Part shown: piece after piece, positions 11,801-24,100 of the stretch
How positions within the stretch are numbered: position 1 is the first letter of the stretch
Layout of the letters: each line of letters starts with the position of its first letter
Assembly (NCBI GenBank): GCA_005281725.1
Contig: SSBO01000003.1
Location: forward strand, 6,806,776 to 6,870,775
DNA length: 64,000 bases
Direction: 5' to 3'
Source of the DNA: Wuchereria bancrofti
Taxonomy: Eukaryota; Nematoda; Chromadorea; Rhabditida; Onchocercidae
Program-made: the position numbers and the translations under genes
The notes under the pieces: generated by a model
Told to the model about the DNA's origin: nothing
Databases searched by the model: none
The model's input: the letters and a program-made list of their open reading frames with translations, nothing else

Positions 11801-13283
11801 AATGCTAATGGTAGGTCATTAAAGATATTACTGAAGTATTTGAAAGTAAGTTTGCTGGATGTAAAAGCACTTGTTAAGAGCTTACCTGTGTTGCTACTGT
11901 AATGGGCCGTCTTGGTGCATTTATGAAGCATTATCGCATGGTTTAGTGTCAGAAAAGTGCTATAATATATTTGTAGCGCAATCATTTCTCGAGCTGTAAG
12001 GCGTTTGAAGTGTATTTGTGCTCCTACAGTTTTAATAACAATTCGAAAAATTATTTCGATAAAGGATAACAATAATTGTTGTGTGGGACAACTTCATTAC
12101 TTAATTCTTTAGGAAGTTTAGGAAAATACAGGAATTTTCAAGATGTGCATTGTTATGGCATATTCTTTTATAAAAGAATTTAAGCAGTGCTTTTTATTCT
12201 TTTTATAAGTTTTTTAGATGAAGACTTGAGAGCAGCATTTGACAAATTTGGCCGCATCCTAGAAGTTCGAATCTTCAAATCACAGGGATATGCATTTGTG
12301 CGTTTCGACAAAAAAGATTCTGCTTGTAACGCCATTTGCAAAATGAATGGGCAGGAACTGTGCGGTCAAAATATTAAATGTTCTTGGGGAAGAACACCTG
12401 AGGTAAGCTAAATTTCATAAACAGTGGAACTTTCTCTGTCTCCACAAGTCGCTTTTTGTTAGCAAATGCTAATAAACGTATTTTTATATTGTAGTGATAC
12501 TAGTGTTGGTGTTTTGCACCGCCAAAAGGAGTTAAACGAAGTTGAGGAGTTACAACTAGGATGTATGTTGTTCAGGGTTTCTTTAATTCAAATCTTTTTT
12601 TTTCAATAAGGAAAATACCGTACTTTTCTCTAAAATATCTAAGTTATGCTTTAAGCGTTAGTTCTAAAAGTTTTTCCTCAGGGCCACAATCAGCAAGCTA
12701 ATGCATACAATCAAGCCCAAGCGTATGCAAATTATGGTGGTTATGGGGCCTATGGCTATGGGAATGGTGCATCGGGAGGTCCGGGTGGTAGTGCTGCAGC
12801 ACAACAACAGTACTGGAATTATTATCAACAGTATTACAGCAATCCCCAGCTTGTCCAGCAGCAGTGGCAGAGGTTTGATTTTCGACTTGCACTTATTATT
12901 ACAAGTTGTTGAATTTTCAACAATGTGTAGAGAAAAGAAATATCTTTTTATGAAAAGCGATACACAAATGTATTTGAGCATCTTCCACTTCTTTTTTTAG
13001 ATTTAAACAAAGAGGCTGACTGTCCTATAGTCTCCAGTATTCAATAACTGTGGAGAAATATATCTTAAAAAGTGAAGTCTTTTAAGCATAATGGAATCTT
13101 ATTTGTCGTGTTTTGAGCTATATATTTTTGCATAATTTCTTTGCTTGCATAATTTTTTTGATTGCATAATTTCTGCTCTAGTTTCTTGGTGGAGCTTTTA
13201 AAAAGTATTTATTGTTATGCTTCATTATTTTTCTGTGTTTCAGTTATTGGCAACAACAGCAACCACAAGGTGGAAATCAGTAA
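8803..13283 (+). CDS. tiar-1: TIA-1/TIAR family RNA-binding protein
   Basis: Ten exons join without stops: 8803-8865, 9200-9420, 9554-9650, 10705-10800, 11067-11212, 11381-11456, 11603-11810, 12218-12402, 12682-12872 and 13244-13283, about 440 residues. There are three RRMs: RNP2/RNP1 pairs at YVGNLD (96-101) with DPYAFVEF (131-138); VFVGDL (183-188) with KGYGFVSY (222-229); and VYVGNV (292-297) with GYAFVRF (326-332). A Gly/Tyr-rich N-terminus and a Gln/Tyr/Asn-rich tail (about 365-440) complete the TIA-1 layout. By family knowledge it binds U-rich RNA, modulates splicing and translation and condenses into stress granules through the Q-rich tail. The first exon is the least certain part: the ATG at 8803 is the last in-frame one before the donor, and an open frame extends upstream. 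Intron 3 (9651-10704) interrupts RRM1. Confidence 0.93.
10318..10373 (+). other. tiar-1: Exon-like segment (candidate poison exon) in TIAR intron 3
   Basis: A 56-nt segment is bounded by a TTATTAG acceptor and a strong GTAAGT donor inside the intron that splits RRM1. The flanking exons are phase 0, so inclusion shifts the frame and reaches TGA at the sixth codon. Vertebrate TIAR (TIAL1) has a known alternative exon at the same point of RRM1, from family knowledge. Confidence 0.35.
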
Positions 13284-16276
13284 GCGGAATAAAGCGACAA
13301 TGTTAGGAGAGCAGTTCTTTTATTTGAATTTCCACATGAAGGAATCGTTTCAAATAATTTTGAACAATTAACATTTTTCTCAAACACTTTCGTTGCGCCA
13401 CTCTTTTATACCTAATTTAAATCATATTTCGTTACATATTTCATTTATTAATTGTTATTCAAACAGTGCATCTCATTGATTTTCCACTGATTTTTTTCTT
13501 CGGTACGAATAGTACATGCTTCACCTGTTAAACACATTTCTCATAATACCCTATGTTTCTGTTTATTTCTTTCCTTCTTTCTTTTCGAATAATTTAATTT
13601 CTTTGTTTATTTTTGTCGTCGACGTTAAGCACATTATTTGGTTTGTCGTTGTATTTTTCTTTGCCAAACTTCATTTTTTATCGTCACAAATCTTTTTTTC
13701 TGTTTTGTAATGCTTCTTTCTGTGAGCGGTTAAATGAATTTTCTGATTTAAGTCGTACATATTTCATTTATCCGTTGTCCTGTTCTAATTCCACTGGCGG
13801 TAAGACTTTTTTTCTTCTATCTATTTAGCCCATAAGGGTTTGTAGGAGAGGAAACACTATCTTGGTATTAATTTCTCTGAAAAAATTGAAGTGTGAAGTA
13901 AACACTAAGCAATTGTGATATGACATAAGCATCTTTTTTAGCGCCACCTTTTTCTTTTATATTAGCAATTGTTCGTTTGATTTTCCTCCCATTTGTGGGC
14001 ATTCAGGCATGATTTTTCGTATTTTTTGTAGGATTATACGTACTTGTATTACCTTTGTTTTGTTAGTATAATGCCACCTTCGTTCAGTAAGTTCTGTTTC
14101 TCCTAATGAAAGTAATGTAAAGACGACATAACTTGCAAATTTTATTATCGCGAAAGTCCGAAAGCCTCCTGCAACATATATGTAATATGAGAGATTATGC
14201 TTTTGAATGAGTTATAAATGTTGTAGGGTTTTTTAATATTCAATTTTTAATATACTTTGGAACATAAATTTGGATTTTTAGTTTCTAAATTTGACGTTTA
14301 AATTTGGTTGTGAAGCCGTTATCTGTTTGCATTTTATACAATAAAAAATAGGGCATTTAGTTATTAGGTACCTGGAAATATTTTGGAACGGCGTATGATT
14401 AATGTTAATTATTAAGAGGAGTATAAAACGCAGCGGCTATGGCTATATGAGACTGAAAATGAAAGATATATCTCTGCTCGAATAGGAATTGTTCAAAAAA
14501 AAGCTAAAATTGATTTGTTAATTCGTGTAACGTTTCTCTGTTAGAAATAGATGAAAGCTGGACAGAACGATGAATGAAACGGAGATGGAGAAGTATGTAG
14601 GACCAGGCTGAACTAAGTCACTTGTAAAGGAAGCACTTTTTTGAAATCATGGGGACCTGAAAGACTGGAATTTATTGTGTGGTACTATTATTCCTCTTAG
14701 GTCTCGATGAATGAGCGTATTTAACACTTCGAAGAAGTGAGAATTTTAAAAAAGGTATGGTGGTTTCAAGTCTAGGTTCATTTCATTCAGGCTACATAGT
14801 TTTAAAGTAAGAATGGAGGTAGATTACGTGTGTTGGGGTTTACGTGACTTCTATTTATATTGCGTTCATAATAGCGATCTTTGGTTCATCATAAATCTCA
14901 AAGATGTTGAAAAACAGAAATGATTTAACAAGGTGGTGGTTTACCTCTATCGTACTACTGGCATAACTGTACCGGTATTCTTTGTCCAAGTTGAGGTCAT
15001 CTGGTCTTGTCATGGCTTGGTATTCTCGAAGTAGTGTGGTTCTGCAAGTATTGCGACTGTCGTCGGTAGTGCAGCTGTTACGTATCCTCATTCATCCTTC
15101 GCATACTAAGTGATATCAATACTGAACACGAAGGATCGCAGCTAGCAGTCAGTTATTCTGTAACTGTTCTCATTTGTTTGACAATCATCTGTGATGATGA
15201 CATTTACTGATGCTCACATTGTTCATAAATATCCGTAGTATACGACAGTATCATTGAGTTCAGATCAAAAAACACTATCATTGTCGCCACAGTGGCGAAG
15301 CTATAACGTAATGAACAAAGATTATTGTTTTAAACTTCTTTGTAACCTTAACATCCATAAAATCCCTCCCAATTTTCTTCCTTACAAAGTCATTCATTAT
15401 AGTTTCTTGTTTTGGTATGGCCCGGTTGGGAGGTGTCTTGCTTATATCTTTAAATGTTTTATAATTAAGTTATATTTGTATGTTATGTATCAATTCGTTA
15501 TTATAATATTGTATAATTTTTAATGTTAATCTGAGGTTTAATTACCCAAGTTTGACATTTAAATAATAAAGTATTTCACGAAGACTCCCACAGTACACGT
15601 ACACAGAACGGAACCAGTACAGATTCGAGAATCTACCGTAACGAAGGCAAAGAAATCAACGATCTGAACTATCAAGAAAGGAAAACTTTTGTTTCGCAAG
15701 GAAGCAGAGCAGTAAGAAAGAAATACTAAATTTGTTTCTCATATTACCAACGGGTGTGAGCATCACTGTGGTGTCTTAACTTTAAAATGTTTTCCATACT
15801 TTATTTCATTCTTTGCCAAATATGAAGGAAGCTATTAACAGATGAATGCTTTTGCAGCAATGTGATGCGAGTATTAGCGATCAGCTTTTGAAGATAACAA
15901 AACCTATGAGACATTTTTCTTTCATATTTGCTTAATAAAGGAGACAAATGTTATTGTCGCCATGAGCAAATAAGACAAGTATTTTGGAACAGGAAAAATC
16001 CAAGGGCTTTCGAGTGATTTCAATTTCGCACTTCTATCACATTCTTATCAGATACAAAATGTTATAGTGATTAATTAAGAATTTATTAGAAATTTCTTTA
16101 TGATTATGTTTCCTAATAAGAGTAGTAAATTAAATGATAGCAATGACTTTACAACTCTAACAAGATGATTCTCTTCCAGGAGTTTCGGAAGATATGGAAC
16201 ATTTACTCTCGGAAGTTTATTCATTGATCAGTGTTGTAAAAGAAAACTCTTATACTTTATCACATTCATTTTATAC
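13284..16276. other. Convergent intergenic region, 3' ends of two genes
   Basis: Holds the 3' UTR of the TIAR-type gene and, on the other strand, the end of the orphan minus-strand gene. An AATAAA at 13288 is only five bases past the stop and is probably not the one used; another lies near 14339. A minus-strand open frame at 14855-15091 was inspected and not accepted. No gene supported here. Confidence 0.4.
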
Positions 16277-16282
16277 TTTATT
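16277..16282 (-). terminator. Poly(A) signal of the minus-strand orphan gene
   Basis: AATAAA on the minus strand (TTTATT on the plus strand), 126 nt beyond the stop codon at 16408-16410. Confidence 0.45.
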
Positions 16283-16407
16283 ACAATTAACTGCACGCAT
16301 AAACATACGATTAACTAATATATGTATTTCTGTTTGGTTTGAAATTTACCATATTATTTCTAATTTTTCAGATTCTTTTGCTTCTCATTTTGGCCTACAT
16401 CACCTAT

Positions 16408-18440
16408 CTAAGTTTTTAATTTCTTGCTTTCACTAGCTCGATGTGATGCACTTTTCACTCTTTTTATTTTTTTCGACGCATTTGATTTATCCGCTGGATC
16501 AGTCTCTTCATCTTTTAAGCTCTTAATTGGTTCAAGCGTATCATCTTCATCAGATCGTGACTGCAAAAATCAGTATTGACAGTACTTGGCTTGAAATAAA
16601 TTTTTTTATTGGAAAAAAATTCAACTGAGTTTGCAATTTAATTTAAAGTCCAATCATTCCAGTTCAATTCACCAACTTTCCCTCAAAATGAGCCTTTCCA
16701 GAAATCGCTCTAATAATGCTAATATCATTTTTTCCAAATTTCAGAAATACTTCATCAGTGGATTTTATACTCGAACAAATGGTGACTGTCTCAAATGGTG
16801 ACTCTAAATTGTCACGCGGTAACAATGTGATTGAAATAATCAGCTGCTAAGTACTCTTGCTGACCCGAGAAACCATGACATTGTGTAAATACGTTTTAAG
16901 ATGACAACTTACCTGGTAGAATCCTTCCCTGATTTTCTTCTCTTTATCTTTTTCGAGCTCCTCTTCCCGTTTTCTTTTTATTGATGGTGTGGGTTCCGTA
17001 ACAGGAGGATAAAATGCTTCTTTATCATCTGGATCAGCAAGTTGTCCGGAACCATCAACATGAGAGCCAATGCCACGTAGCTAGGAAGTTGAAACTTTTG
17101 TAGGATTTGAAAAACAGTTAAGAAGTATTGTTTTATTTTAACACAAGAAATTAAATACAAGAAAATTGGCTCAAAAATGTCAGAAGACATAGTTACAGCT
17201 TCAAAAACCACTCAAATAATTGCAATTAAACGTAAAAAAAAGAATACTGTTTAATCCAAACATCCAACCTGAATTAAGGGTGCATTATTGTGTGCTTTCT
17301 TTCTTTTCATATCATCATGCATTTTCTTTAAATTCTATAAATTAATATAACCGCAAATGATCACAATGATCAATTAAAAAATTGATTAGGTGAAGTCAGA
17401 CCATGTCAAAAGCAAAACAAAGTAACTTCAAGATATGACTGAAATGAACTTTCATGAACGTCTCTCAACTTATGATTGTTGTTAATCCTTCCTTCTAATA
17501 ACGATGAGAGAAGTTAGGTTTCCCTTGGAAGAAATCAGAAACCTTTAAACATGTGAAAATCCGATTTAGAGCCTTTTCTTGTCTTTTCAATTTCGTTATT
17601 ATCAATTTTTTTTGTACGAAAGAATTAGATGAAAATAGGTGGAAGAAAATAAGCAAAGCAACATTTGAGTACGTATGAATTACCCTGTGAAGAACATGAA
17701 AGGAGGTGTAGTGAGCATCTCTGATTGTAAAGCAGAAAAGAGACACTGATAGAGAGACAAATCTTAAGGTCACGGAAGAGAGAGAATGTTTTAAATATGA
17801 AGTTGAAGTGTTCTAAGAAATAGCGCAGGAAATGGCATACCTCTCCCGTTGGGTAATTTGAAGCTAATAAATTTTCTTTTCCTTTTAATTCATTTTTGGG
17901 CGCATCTTTTTTAACCTAAAAGAAATGATCAATTAATAATTAAACAAGAATTGATGTGACAACAATTAAATGCATATGGTTATGTGCCACGCATTAATTG
18001 GCAGAAATAAAGAGGATCATAACAATGCAATAGAAATCATACAATAAAATCTTTAAGTTAATTAATGTCGTCTCATTTTAGGAAAAAATGCGAAACAAAA
18101 TGTGAGAGAGGGACGACAAATTTAGATTTTTGCTAAAAAAGAGGGTCATCTCCGTGTGTCAATTATCTACAAAAAATACGAAATCAAAAATGAGAGATAC
18201 AAATGTTAAACTCTCAAAATTATCATATAAAAATACTTTCTTAGGTGACAAATGACTTTTATAAGCCAGAAAAAAGGGTGCGGAAAGCAATAAATATGAA
18301 AAACAAACTTCTTCTTTTGTTTCACTAGATATAAGTGTTTTTCGCGCAAAATTGAAATCTTTCCTTTTTTTCGAACTTTTCTTCTTCCCCGAGCATAGAA
18401 CTGTTGACATAATCATTATCATGGCTATAGCAGCTGTCAT
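16408..18440 (-). CDS. Lys/Glu-rich orphan protein with hydrophobic N-terminus
   Basis: Five exons on the minus strand join with phase 0 throughout: 18440-18309, 17915-17841, 17334-17269, 17080-16913 and 16560-16408, giving 197 residues. I do not recognise the family. Residues 2-16 are hydrophobic (TAAIAMIMIMSTVLC) and are followed by KKKSSKKRK, which could be a signal peptide with a basic mature start, or a chance hydrophobic start to a nuclear protein. The rest is highly charged and probably disordered or helical: basic clusters KRKK (about 76-79) and KRKR (125-128), a KREEELEKDKEKK helix, and a serine/aspartate-rich tail with KKIKR. The only cysteine is in the N-terminal segment. The first ATG is nine bases after an unpaired acceptor, fitting SL trans-splicing. 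The exon 1 donor is GTTTGT. Confidence 0.75.
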
Positions 18441-18450
18441 TCGTGTCAAC

Positions 18451-18460
18451 TGCAAAATTC
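18451..18460 (-). promoter_or_regulatory. Probable SL acceptor of the minus-strand orphan gene
   Basis: TTTTGCAG on the minus strand ends nine bases before the start codon at 18440. No upstream coding exon was found, so this is read as a trans-splice site. Confidence 0.5.
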
Positions 18461-21157
18461 TTTATCATAACAAATTATGATATCGAAATTGGTAAAATTC
18501 CTCTATCACATTTTAAAAAAATGCTTTGAAATTTGGAATTACGAATAGAATGCTTTCAGAGAGATAAAGAGCACGAATTCTTATGATCTTAGTTGTATCA
18601 ACATTAGCATATCGTCGAGTCAGCCGAGGAGCATTCTTTTCTAATTTAAAAGGTTACCATTTTGCCTGGGTCTTTTTTAGTTTACAGTTCACGAGGACTC
18701 AACATGATTTAATAATTCGCTGAAAGATATTCCATCTAGCTATTGCTGCACGGGTCAGCAATTGAATCATTTCTTACAACTTGGCAAATGTAAAAATCAC
18801 TGTGACAAATTAATCAATAGCACAAATACTTTCATTCGATATATTTTTAGATGACAATGTCAACCATCTTTTGAAGCAAATGTACATTGTCAACTGTCAA
18901 AATTTCCCATAAGATAGCAACATTGTACGAGGTGAATTTCTTATGCAGTAATTTCGAGCAAAAAAAAAAATGTACCGCAATTACAATAGGCTGCATATTT
19001 ATAGGTATATTATGTAAAAGATAAGCTGATGATAACCGGATTAAATCGAATTGCTTTCCAAACATTTCAATAATTTCCGTGGGAAATTATCCTGCACTGT
19101 GAAAAAAGAAAACTTCAGAATTGTATTGCAGATACTTCCTAATCCTTATGCAACATTTAATTTTACAACCAACTTTAAAATCTTTTTATTAACTTTAATA
19201 TTACGTTTTTGCTAAAATGAAAGTGTCATGAATATTTAACAGTTGAATGGATCAGAGTGATCAAAACAAATCAGAAGGTCAGGAAACATCTTTCAAAAAA
19301 GTAATTCGTAAGCTTCTACTTTATGAATTGCTTTGACTCCCAAACCATTCCGCAAAGATCAAATCTTCAGAAAACCATCTTAACTAAATGACCCTTTTTC
19401 TTATTAATTCTATCTTTCTAATTTGGTTTGGTACCAATTGTCTTTTTTTTCTTCCTTTTTTTGATGAAAATTAGAAAACATGGAATATGCAAATTTTCAA
19501 AATTTCAGAACTCCTTATTTAATGTATTCATTTTTGGCAGATCGCACTATTTAATATAATTGTTGTTACCTCATTTTTAATCATAACATTTAGTAATGCA
19601 AAGGGTAGACTTTTCATTAATTTTCTGATACGTTTTCTACTGGTACTTACCTATCCGTAACTCCATCCACTGTATGTTAACAGTAGCAAATAGGGGGCAT
19701 CGACCGTTACTTAGAATAATATAAATATGAAATGATGCCTTGAAATATATCATGCAGTTTATATTATTGATAAATTTAATGAATTCTTGCTTAGAGTCCG
19801 GAGATACGAGATGTCCTAACGATGAAGAAATGGATATATGAACTATTAGAGGGATCGATAGAGTATTTTAAAGTGTTGAGTGCTGGAATCGAAAGTTGTT
19901 GCATTTAAGAGCTAGGTTAAGGCGGAGGAATAAGCAAGAGGAGCTAACTTTGCAAAAAAAACGATAAAGTACGACTTTTAGGGTCGGGGTCATTGACGGC
20001 GGCAAAAACAACAGGGCGAAGAGTAGAGAGAGAATGAAATGGATAGCACAGAGGAGACCGATCCCACCGAAAAGTCGGGAATCATATAGAGTAAATGTCC
20101 ATCCCGTGACATCGACGCAGAGTAGAGTGGATATGACCTTTCCCATGAGCGACGTAACAGCTAAAAGGAAATACGTCTAATAACAGTACTGGTGGCACCG
20201 CATATGTGCTCTCCAGAAGTCGGCCATGCAATAAGTGCGTGTCGTTGGTTAAGTTATTGATAGCGCAGATTATCCAATATTTTCTGGATACTGGTGACAA
20301 TATCGGCCCGTGATTCGATACACTTTAAAGGATAATACGACCGGAGAACCAAACATTTTCTCTAGGATGTACTGGGCGACGGGCAGAGGAAACGATGATA
20401 ACATTAGGAAGCTAACCTCTTCAAGCAATACTAAATAATTATTCATCCTTCCGCGGTTTATTTGCCTAAATATTACAATCAATACAGTTAGGCTTAAATA
20501 TGATAGGGTAGGGTGGGTAAGGGACCGTGGGAAAATTAGACTGCAACATTGTTGAGGTGCATGTTATTCCCCGATATATACCTCAATGTTTGCAACAAGG
20601 AATGGTGTTCAGACTGTGGCCGGGACGTCTGGTGATATTTCCCAGTGGATAAGAGTTTAGGAGCTATTCTCAGAGGAGAATCACGCGAATTACAGTTGTT
20701 CGCGAGGTCGTTACCGCAATGTGTTGTAAGCTATCCAACTTAGCGCTGTTTATATCACCGGGAGAAAATCCGTTTTTTTTTTCTCGTTTTTCCTTCTTCC
20801 ATTAATTTGAAGTAAGCTTACAATGTGACTTTCGATTCTGGTCGGAGATGAAGTAGTAGAAGATGAAGAAAGTGATGCACATATTCCATCCTTAGGATAT
20901 TCCTGATTTTTGTAGATGTTATTTACTGTCAAGTTACTTATTCATTTTCCAGATCTGTCGCTCTTTTCCTCTTCTCATTCTTAATCCCATATTCCAATCT
21001 TTCCGCTGAAAAAAGCAATTGAATTTTCCAAAGCCTTTGAAAACCCAAATACATCGTAAAGGAATACTAAAACGGGGCACCACTGTACAATTCAAGAACT
21101 AAAGTTACGTCAGCCAGTCTGTTACTTTTCATTCTTTTCTCGCATCAATGAAGTTTT
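18461..21157. other. Intergenic, containing a G+C-richer island
   Basis: 18.46-19.79 kb is ordinary AT-rich sequence. From about 19.79 to 20.76 kb the base composition rises visibly and minus-strand open frames overlap (19868-20146, 20082-20300, 20270-20482). None shows a recognisable domain and they are in different frames, so a decayed mobile element is the likeliest reading, without proof. The promoters of the minus-strand orphan gene and of nanos must lie within this stretch. Confidence 0.35.
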
Positions 21158-21167
21158 ATGCTTTCAG
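21158..21167 (+). promoter_or_regulatory. nos: Probable SL acceptor of nanos
   Basis: ATGCTTTCAG ends 21 bases before the ATG at 21189. It is a strong nematode acceptor with no upstream exon to pair with. Confidence 0.5.
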
Positions 21168-21188
21168 ACTTGGTTTACTGGTCACAAT

Positions 21189-24100
21189 ATGGATATTCCA
21201 AATGAAGAAAATCGTGTTGAGGAAGGTGAAGAAGATGATAATTTGGAGGAAGGCAATGATGAGAATCAAGAAAGTAATTTTGATGGTTGGCAGAATGGAC
21301 CAGAAGAAACACCTGAGAATCTAAGGAATGAAGAAAATGAAGAATACAAACCGGTCCATATTTTATTTGAAGTCTTGCTTATAGTAAATTAGCAATTATT
21401 GGCAGCTACATATGAGTAAGCCCATTGTTTAGACTTTTAAACTAACTAATTCATCTCACTGCACTTCGATTTTCCTAATATTAGGATTACCAAAACTGTT
21501 AGATTATTCGGTGCAGTATTTCTTGCAGAGTTGATTGATATAATTGACCTCTCACAATTAATCTGTTCGTTTAATCTTCACTGGCCAACACGTGACATAG
21601 TTGAAGCTCCTGATATTTATGCTTAATTTATCTGATGATACTATTGTCACAGTGTCCATTGTCATTATCACTGATCTCAATTGCAGTATCACTTTCACAA
21701 ATATATTAGAAATTTCAACCAAATCGAATACTGGTCAATAAAAATAGAAAAAAAGAAAACATGTTTTTAAACTGTTTACTATTTCAATTATCGTGCAGGT
21801 TAACAATGGCTACGATTCACCGCTTTCGTCATTAATTATCAGAGAGAAGATTGAGAGTGTGTTGCATTTTTCTTCATTACCTCTGGTAGAAGATGGTACT
21901 CTAGAATGTCTCCTCTATCAGTCATGGTTTGGCTTGTCAAGAAATAAAATTCTTAATTCAATTATTGGATAGATATCCTAAGATTGTTTTAATTTGTTTT
22001 ACTTTAATGTTTTAATTTAGTTCAATCATTATTTCAGTTTTGAATGATTAATTCATTTAGTTCACTTCAGTTTAGTCCACCTTACTCCTCTAATTCAATT
22101 AATTAGTTTATTTTGACTTATTCTACTGCACTTCACGTTCTCGTCACACTTGTTTTCTCCAACTTGCAAGAGATATATTTTTGATAAAGTATTTTAATTT
22201 TTTTAAATTGGCGTTAAATAATAGTTGTTTTAGACTTTATTACTATTTAATCATTCTACTGTCTAGTGACATTAGCAAAATTATGTTTTGTCGAGCAGTC
22301 CATGATGTGAAACATGAGACTCTTTCTATAATCTAAATGCTGATGATACATCAGATGTGAAACTTGTCATAAAGTACAGTAAAAGTACAGTAATAAGTTG
22401 GCTTTAATTACTTATTGAACATTTTCAAGACTTTTTAGAATTCCAATTATCTTGTGCGGTTTATGAGGTACCTATAGCTAGAAAAGAATTCTTTTGTTTC
22501 AGGCGCACAAATTATGATAGCTCCATGAGCCCTTCGTTACCTGCGGATTTCTTTTCAGTAGAACATATTCAGCGAAGAGAAAGGTTAGCATATTTGTCAC
22601 AAATTGTTGGGTTATCACGTCTGCCGTGAGTCATAGATGTAATAGTAGTATAAGTCAGATAACTTCTATTCCCTTTTTCAAATTCCAGGGCGACCTTCAA
22701 TGGCTTGAGATAGGGAATAACTCGACATTGGTTTTGTTTTTTTATGTCAAAATGATTTTCAGGGAACTGTACAATCCAGGAGCTCACATTTTGCAAAATT
22801 TGATAGACCTGGTAGAATCAGCAGTCCCATCGATTAAACCAAAATGGATGCCATTGGAGGGAGAAAATATAATGTCAGACACTGACTCACTAGCATCAGT
22901 CGATCAAGCGGGGTTACAAGCCATGACACCACCCAATGATAATTTTAGAAATAATTTTAGATCTCCACCATTTTCGCCCCCGCAATTTCCTAATTACTTA
23001 CCAGTTCCTTCTGAACATTCCGTTTCAAGTCATTTGGCTCAATTTGATCTGAATTCATCACTATCTGGCACACCGCCTGTCACACCTACTTCACACTTAC
23101 CGCCAGGCAACCTACCGTCAGACTTACAAAACGTTAAACCATCATCATCGGTAATGAAGTTCTGTGATTCATAAATTCTTGTTAATTTCTGTCAAATATA
23201 AATTCATGTCGTAGACGGAATGGACCACCGTTTAATAAAGAATGATGTAACGTTTGAGGCGCTAATATAATGAAGCAAACCCACTGAGTATATGACCTGT
23301 ACCTGTATTCAGCTGCTAAGCTGAAGATCCAGCTACTAAAAAAAAAAAAGTGGAATTTTATTGTCAATGAAAGTTGCTAAAATCAGCAAATACATAGACC
23401 GAAAAAGGTCCATAAAAATGTATGATGGCTTCCCGACTGTTGGCAAAATAAACTCGTGCAATATTAATATTAAGCACACTTTGTTTCAAATTTTTTTCTT
23501 GAAAAGTTTTAAAGTTAATATATCTAACAATTGCATACTAGACATTCAAATTTGGATGATTCAAATTTAAATGTGGATTACTCACAATTCAAAATCCAAA
23601 CTTCATCTTTTTTGCTGTATTTGAATCGTTTTTTTAATTTAATTTGATCTCGTGATTCAGATTTATTAAATGGTGGATGTAGCTGTTCAATGTATGCTTT
23701 TTCATTCCAAGAATTTCCAGCTAACCTTATTAGCCTGACTTTCACTCTCCCTCCGTTGTTTTCAGAGCGAATCATGTCGATATTGCATTGCCACTTACAA
23801 ATTTCCTCAAGATCATGACAAAAAAGAATGCCCAAAATTAGCGTGCATGAAGCCGTGCAGAGTATGCCATGCAAGCGGACGTCAAAACCACACTTTGATG
23901 TGAGTAATCATTTTCCTTTTCATATTCATAGATAAGTCTTTTTCTCTTTAAAAATTATTTAACGTTTCATTATAAGGTGTTAAGTGAAATAATTGTTCAT
24001 AAGGAGGCTTCTGTTATTTCAGAGAGTCGCCTATACTGCGAGTAATTCGCTCGGTACCCCTCGCTTGGTGGTTTTACAACATCATATTAGAGTAAGTCCC

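Noticed and set aside
14855..15091. Minus-strand frame with a donor-like end, considered as an exon
   Set aside because: No acceptor, partner exon or domain could be found; the composition fits an old repeat.
18847..19065. Minus-strand frame upstream of the orphan gene, considered as its first exon
   Set aside because: No donor that would join in phase to the exon at 18450, and the next exon has a good SL-type start.
19790..20760. Wolbachia-derived insert
   Set aside because: No recognisable bacterial protein in any frame; left as an unclassified island.
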